Part shown: positions 58,486 to 64,000 of the stretch, one piece after another
Numbering within the stretch: the stretch's first letter is position 1
Layout: the number at the start of each line of letters is the position of its first letter
Origin: Gigaspora rosea
Taxonomy: Eukaryota > Glomeromycota > Glomeromycetes > Diversisporales > Gigasporaceae
DNA length: 64,000 nt
Direction of reading: 5' to 3'
NCBI GenBank assembly: GCA_003550325.1
Contig: QKWP01001651.1
Span: 54,370 to 118,369 of the forward strand
The notes under the pieces: model-generated
What the model was told of the DNA's origin: nothing
Databases searched by the model: none
Seen by the model: the letters and a program-made list of their open reading frames with translations, nothing else
Made by a program: the position numbers and the translations under genes

Positions 58486-60948
58486 CTAATTACGATTTTC
58501 AAAAATTAATCCAGAATTAGGTAGGATTTTAACAGAAGACATTTTTATAGGAGGAACAACTTTACCACTTTCAGTTCTAATATTATATTTTAAAATCAAT
58601 TTGTGTAAACCCATCTTGATTTCATTAACTGCAAAAAATCTACCAGGACATGCATGTTTACCACCTCCAAAAGTTATAAAAGATTTGTCAACTTTCGTAG
58701 CTGGTGAGTGAACAATTGTGCCATTAGGATATAAAGTTATGTGTCGTTTAGGTTGAAAGTCACTTGATGTTTCTCCAAAGAATTTATCATTGAAGGCTGT
58801 ATCTTTAATAAAGACAGAAACATCACGACCTGTATAGATATTGAAGGTTAATATTAATATAAAATTTAAATAAATAAAAGTAAATTATTAATTTAGAAAT
58901 AAATCTACCCTTAGGTATAGTGGTTCCATTGCTAAATGTATACGAATCATCAATCAAGACATGCACTAAACCCGCTAATTTATAAATAAAAGATTTTATT
59001 AATACAAAAGAATTTTATCAAATACAAACAAGTCAAATGTTCAAATATGATTACCTATAGGTGAAGAATGTCTTAAAGATTCTTTTAGAAAACAGTCCAA
59101 TTTTACCATTTTATTAACATCTTCAATGCTCAAATAACCATTTGATTCACTATGAATCTTTAATTGTTCTTCATAAAGTTCATTCCATAATTCAGGTCTT
59201 CCACCATAATCTGATTTATTAGATAAATTATTCTCAAAGTTAAAATATACTAATCAAATATAAAAGAATAATAGAGTAAAATAGATAAATTTAAATTACC
59301 AAATAGAGCAAATGAAAGAGATCTGGAAGTTGTATTAATCGAAGCAAAAACTACACTATATAAATTTGCAAATAATCTGTCCATAAGTTTATTATCCACG
59401 ACATCTGTTTTTGACTCGCTTATAAAGAAATCAAGTAAATCTTCCTATTAATTAATATAATAATAATAATTTTTATTATTATTATTATACAAATTTCTTT
59501 AAAGTAGGTTAAAATTAAAAGAGATACATACTTTTTGAATATATTTTTCACCAAGTTCTTTTCTTTGACGGATGCGTTCTTCAACAATTGGTTTGCAACG
59601 TTGAACAAAAAGATCTCTATGGTGACTTATTGGATTCCATCCGAATTTTAGCGGCAAGCTATTAAAAGAAATCTTTTTTAAGTAACAGATCATAAACCAA
59701 AATAGAAGTTTATATGCTTAAAAGTTACTGGATGACCGTCATACACGGCAAAAAATTTATAAAACGAAGGATGAATGAATAGTAAAAATTTTGGAGCATA
59801 TCTCATCTTCTGTAATTCATTCTCTACTACTGTAAATGAACCTATAATATCTTCAAATTGTGCACATTCCTTCAAATTTAAAACAAATTAGAATTATTAA
59901 TATAAATTTAAAATATATTATTATATTATTATAAAACTTACTTCACCAAGAACAATATTTGCAACAGGTTTGGCAATTATTCGTGCTGTCATTTCTCGAA
60001 TATTTTTGATAACCTTTGGTTCTGAAATTTTTTATTCACTTTAAATAGTGCTTAGACAATAATCTCAAGCAATAAAATATAATAAAAATATAATAAAGAT
60101 ACATTAAAGTTATAATAAACTTTTAACAAATACCTTTACAATTTCCAATATATTCTTCAATCCCGGATAAAAGCTCTTTTTGCATTCTTGATGCGTAAAT
60201 ATTCATTTTACCACTGACTTGTTCACGAACCACTCGGGCTAAACTTACTACTGAAAGATCTTCAAAGAATGGTTTGAAAATGTCGGCAGCTGGAAATATC
60301 TGTTATGATAGAAATAAATAAAATATGGTTTATAACAATAAATTCTTTTGAGACTAGAATTGTAATTTCAGTCGACTGAAGTTGCACTGACTGGAATTAC
60401 ACTTATTTAAGTCAGTAAACTTCAAGTCACGTCATATACAATATATATATATTTCTGTATTTAATGACCAAATGGATAAACTTGCGTTGTACACACCTTA
60501 GCTTTTGCCTTATGAAAATCAAAACCGTCATGCCTTAGGACTTCAGGGGAACTACCAACTCCTGTAAATGTTCTTACACTTCCAAAGACATATAAACTAA
60601 ATGGTTCACCATACTTTATAAAAAAAAAAAGATTATTAGTATTCAATAGAAACATTAATAAGAAATCGCATTTTACCTTTTCCTTACACTTCGTGAGAAA
60701 ATTTTCAGAGTCATGTGCTAAAAAATCATATGTATGCCCAATTATCGGAAATCTATATGGTACTAATGGTGGTTCATTCTATAAAAAATGATTTTTTGTT
60801 ACAAGAAATAAAAAAAGCTAATGATAATATGTGTAAGAGCCATCATAAAAATGAGACTAAAGTTTACCAAGCCTATCCGAGGACGCTTGATCAAATAAAA
60901 TATGTATGTAATAGAAAGTAATAAACTGAAAATTTCAATGTATGCCAT
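58486..60948 (-). CDS. Cytochrome P450 monooxygenase, eleven exons
   Basis: Exons, high to low: 60868-60948, 60677-60778, 60497-60613, 60134-60299, 59942-60021, 59718-59869, 59532-59658, 59300-59444, 59055-59210, 58909-58974, 58486-58829. The sum is 1536 nt, open throughout, 511 aa, the usual P450 length. An N-terminal membrane anchor (residues 3-20, FSLLLSITYIFYLI) is followed by RPR and a proline-rich hinge (NEPPLVPYRFPIIG). I-helix ASINTTS (309-315, consensus A-G-x-D-T-T, with Asn for Asp); K-helix ESLR (E367, R370); heme loop FGGGKHACPG with Cys458 as iron ligand. Family role: ER-bound oxygenation of a lipophilic substrate using a reductase partner; substrate unknown. All introns are GT-AG except intron 6, where phase requires a GC donor at 59717. 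That junction is the only weak point. Confidence 0.92.
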
Positions 60949-61200
60949 TTTCTTTGATGGAGAGGAAATTATAGTAATAGCTTATTTTTCTTTGATGTTG
61001 AGGAAGTTATAAGTTATAACAATAACTTATATATATGGAAAGGAAGTTATAATGATGGTTTATATATGTGTGTTAAAAATGGTTTATTTCATGTATGACG
61101 TATGTACTTTTGCTCGAAAAATTTCGGAAAATAAATTTTCCTAGGATTCGGTCCGGTTCTTCCGGGTTTTACAATGCTCGATACGTACGTACGTAGTTCT
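60949..61200 (-). promoter_or_regulatory. P450 upstream region with direct repeats and TACGTACG tract
   Basis: Imperfect repeats of TTTTCTTTGATG, GAGGAAGTTATA and TTATAATGATGG-type units lie at 60948-61080. ATACGTACGTACGTAG is at 61180-61195, about 230 bases above the start codon. A functional role is not shown. Confidence 0.25.
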
Positions 61201-62185
61201 TATTGTCCCGAGTAGTCTTAAACTAATAATAAGAGAGTGCAAAAATAAAAACACTATTTCTTAGCTATTTTTGGTTTGTGGAATTCATTTTTTTACATAA
61301 CAATCATTTCCTCGATATTTTCGACACCTATTTAGTTACGATTAGCGTTGGTTGGAGACAACCATTTCCCTTCATTTTGAATGTCATGACGGCAGTCATA
61401 TAATGATTTCTTCTTTTGATCCACAAATTTCACAATATTGATAACGAGATCAGTATGGAATTTTAAAATATCGTATAAGCGTTATTTTGAAAAACAGGTC
61501 CTTCAAAAGCAACTTATATGGTCTCGAATTAGCGCTTATGGGCGTTCCGGATTAACGCGATATACAGTCAATATTCCATATGCGTACACTCTATAAGTGC
61601 ACTCCACATGCACTTTCCCTATAATTATAAGTGACATAATTATGTAATTATTTATATGCAGATTATTCTCCATAATGGATAATTTATAAATGCATTTATT
61701 GAAGGTCAACTATATTGATTTTATTTCGCGCTTATACGGTAGATATTTTATACCCTCTTACCATATAATTTGGTCATTCAACTATCCAGATCTTCCGCAA
61801 TTTCTAAATTACTAATTTTTAAAACTCAAATTCATGCGCTTGCCATCACTAGTTCTAATAATAATAAACATCCAGATATCCTCCAATTTAATTTTATACC
61901 GTAATTATTATAAAGAAGCCTTAAATAGGAAATGGATAACGGTGGTTTAGAAGTAGCTTTTATGTAATAAACCGAGTAATAAACTAATAATTTGAACGGT
62001 GTATACAATAATAAACGGGTGATAATATATAATAATTTACATTTACCGGTAATTGGTCTAACATCCTGTCCATTCTCATGCCTAGTTGGAGCCGATTTTA
62101 TTTTTTATAAAAAACCGGCTTAACCCAAAGTAAACTGGAATTCTTATCGTTATCGTTATCGTTATAGATTTGACCAATTTCTATT
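61200..62185. other. Spacer without a recognised gene
   Basis: Less AT-rich than most of the window, but only short frames. (TTATCG)n-type triplication at about 62146-62165 (CTTATCGTTATCGTTATCG). Confidence 0.4.
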
Positions 62186-63453
62186 TAGTGATCCTGGTCG
62201 ATCAAAATTTTTCGACCAACCAAGCTGATAAAATTTTATCAGCTTAGTCGGCTTAGCCAAAAAAACTATTATATTAAACACAAACGTCCGTCACTCTATT
62301 GACCAATCAGAAAATTCAACGTAGTATTTCCTGTTTACTGAAAATGGGGGATGGCTAAAGCCATGTACCCACGTGATTTTTTGAAATTTTAGTTAAAATT
62401 CGTATCAGAGTCTGTTTAGCATTAGGGTCGGGGTTAGGGTTAGGACCAATATAGGTAAAATTACCTCCCGACAATTTTTATTAATGGCCCAAGATAGGTT
62501 TAGAATGCCGTTTTTATGTTCTTGCGTTTTTTTTTGTTTTTTGACTTCTTCGGGCTGATCCGTGTAAACAAAATTTCGCGACTCCGTTTGGTTGATTTAC
62601 ACGAAAATGTCACGTGGGTACATGGCTTTAGACGACCCCTGAAAATGTATATAACTTGCCGATCATTATAATACCATACTTGTGATTATTAGTGCTCGTA
62701 CCCGGATAACTCTTTATCCGAAAGGGTTGTAACCTTTAACAAAATCTAATAACAGGATCCTATTCAATAAAAGAATAACGGTTATATCCGGATAAGATAT
62801 TTATATTTATAATGCATCAATCAAATAAAGTAACTCTATATTGTTAATATAAAAAAATGATTTATGCATGAAATTTGTACTTTGTACATTCTATTCTAAC
62901 TTACGTATTCGTCAGGTATCATTAGTAAGAGATCTAGGCGTATTTCGGAAATAAATAATAGTTTAAAAAATCTTATTTGTGTATCAAAATTTTGAAATCG
63001 GAAAATGAAATGGGGGTGTTTAGAGACTCCCATTTGACGCAATAAGTAAAAATTTTTTATTATGCAGATCAACAAGCTATTTAATAATAAAACGATATTA
63101 GAAGCAGTATCGATTAACAATAAAATAATTTATAATAATGAAGATCATATTGATTTTCAATTGGCATGTGTTAATATAATGTTGAAATTATGTTGATTCT
63201 CAATTGCATGTGTTATTCGTGAATCGTGAAATGTCATTTGAGTAAACTAATTGTCAGTGAACTGATTGTCGGTCGGTGAAATGACACGAACCAGTTACCA
63301 AGAGTTTCATAAGTCAAGTTGGCCGTACTAGTTTTGAGAAAATCTTTATTTTTTTTTTACTTATAAAACCGGCTAGCCGATTTTAGAAAAAATCGACCGA
63401 CCGGGTCGAAAAATCGGCTTAGCCGATTTTTTTAATTTCGGCCAGGATCACTA
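62186..63453. mobile_element. 1268-bp hAT-type element with nested insertion
   Basis: Ends TAGTGATCCTGGTCGA and, inverted, TAGTGATCCTGGCCGA. Exact 8-bp duplications TTTCTATT at 62178-62185 and 63454-63461. Subterminal motifs are palindromic GGCTTAGCCGATTTT and GCTGATAAAATTTTATCAGC. No transposase frame, so non-autonomous. The minus frame 62896-63120 inside it has no family signal. Also contains a short GGATAACTCTTTATCC hairpin near 62703. Confidence 0.92.
62347..62639. mobile_element. 293-bp MITE, 8-bp target duplication
   Basis: Ends GGGGATGGCTAAAGCCATGT and, inverted, GGGGTCGTCTAAAGCCATGT, continuing ACCCACGTGA on both sides. Exact duplications TGAAAATG at 62339-62346 and 62640-62647. The interior carries GGGTCGGGGTTAGGGTTAGG. 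Probably hAT-type, nested in 62186-63453. Confidence 0.92.
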
Positions 63454-63461
63454 TTTCTATT

Positions 63462-64000
63462 ATGCATTTCTGGGTCATAGCTTTATAAAAACAAAACTTT
63501 AATTTTATAATTTAAAAAAAATTTTTTTTATGTTTATATGGCCTAATATATACCTTTGTATAAAATTTTGGATTCTTTAATAACTAAACAATCACAAAAA
63601 AATAAATGTAAGTCTAAAAAAAAATATCAATATTCCGATTTGATACATAAGATTTATAAACTACAAGTATTTAATTTTGGATTGGTTAGCTAAGTTAATT
63701 TTCAAATATTAGCTAATTCGATTTGGATTAGTTACAATCATTATTAGTGGTATTATGCAATTCTTTACATCTAATCCTAAATTAAATAAATGTCACATGC
63801 TATCACATAATTAGGCCGTTTGAAGTTAATTTTTCGGTTAACATCACCCCTCCCCTCCCCTTTGATGCTCCCTTGTAAAAATGAACATATAAAAAAAGTA
63901 AAATTAAAAAAAATACCGTATAACCACGAAATAACGCGATGGGGTGTGGTTTCTAATTTCGGTCTAAATTAAACTTAATTCATGCCGAAATTTGAAATAA
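63462..64000. other. AT-rich end of window, no gene
   Basis: Only notable part: about 63785-63808, the inverted copy of the 24-base run at 58267-58290, and a CACCCCTCCCCTCCCC run at 63845. No coding frame. Confidence 0.5.

Noticed and set aside
60715-60921. Plus-strand 68-codon frame
   Set aside because: Antisense to P450 exons 1 and 2, whose splice phases and protein motifs fit.

Overview
The window looks like nuclear DNA of an AT-rich, repeat-loaded fungus. The best guess is an arbuscular mycorrhizal fungus of the Rhizophagus/Glomus type. The reasons are very high AT content, genes cut by many short GT-AG introns, a fungal two-LIM RhoGAP, a fungal P450, and dense hAT, LINE and small inverted-repeat elements. 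The species is an inference. I see no tRNA, rRNA, CRISPR or prokaryotic-style operon.

Only three host-type genes can be supported. A ten-exon LIM-LIM-coiled-coil-RhoGAP gene (11611-15739, minus) reconstructs to an unbroken 1019-residue protein. A BAHD/trichothecene-acetyltransferase-like gene (56383-57751, plus) has a 5' frameshift and a lysine where the catalytic HxxxD histidine should be. An eleven-exon cytochrome P450 (58486-60948, minus) reconstructs to 511 residues and faces the acyltransferase tail to tail. All other coding signal belongs to mobile elements or their relics.

Layout. 1-3350: a decayed DDE-like transposase in an inverted-repeat element. 3350-8411: a broken open frame and a poly-A-ended unit, split by a complete 3970-bp hAT element (4001-7970, 8-bp target duplication). 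8412-11600: AT-rich spacer. 11611-15739: the LIM-RhoGAP gene. 16000-22000: spacer with large foldback arrays. 22090-30200: a LINE relic containing a 147-bp MITE and a 1.75-kb hAT-type element, which itself holds an apparently intact 4412-bp hAT with a 696-aa transposase. 30800-37870: a long palindromic element split by a 5888-bp element with TTA target duplications, which carries a second DDE-like transposase relic. 37870-47600: almost solid MITEs, foldbacks and nested inverted-repeat elements, including one with a 9-bp duplication. 49835-55471: an old hAT relic with two later insertions. 56000-61000: acyltransferase and P450. 61000-64000: spacer with another hAT-type element holding a nested element.

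The most interesting candidate system is the TTA-duplicating family. Several MITEs of about 150 bp share a terminal pattern (GGG..., then ATCACCTGATT) with the 5.9-kb element whose main gene is a DDE-like, C2H2-tailed protein of uncertain superfamily. Four nested insertions can be checked by deletion: removing the insert plus one target duplication restores a reading frame or a palindrome arm.
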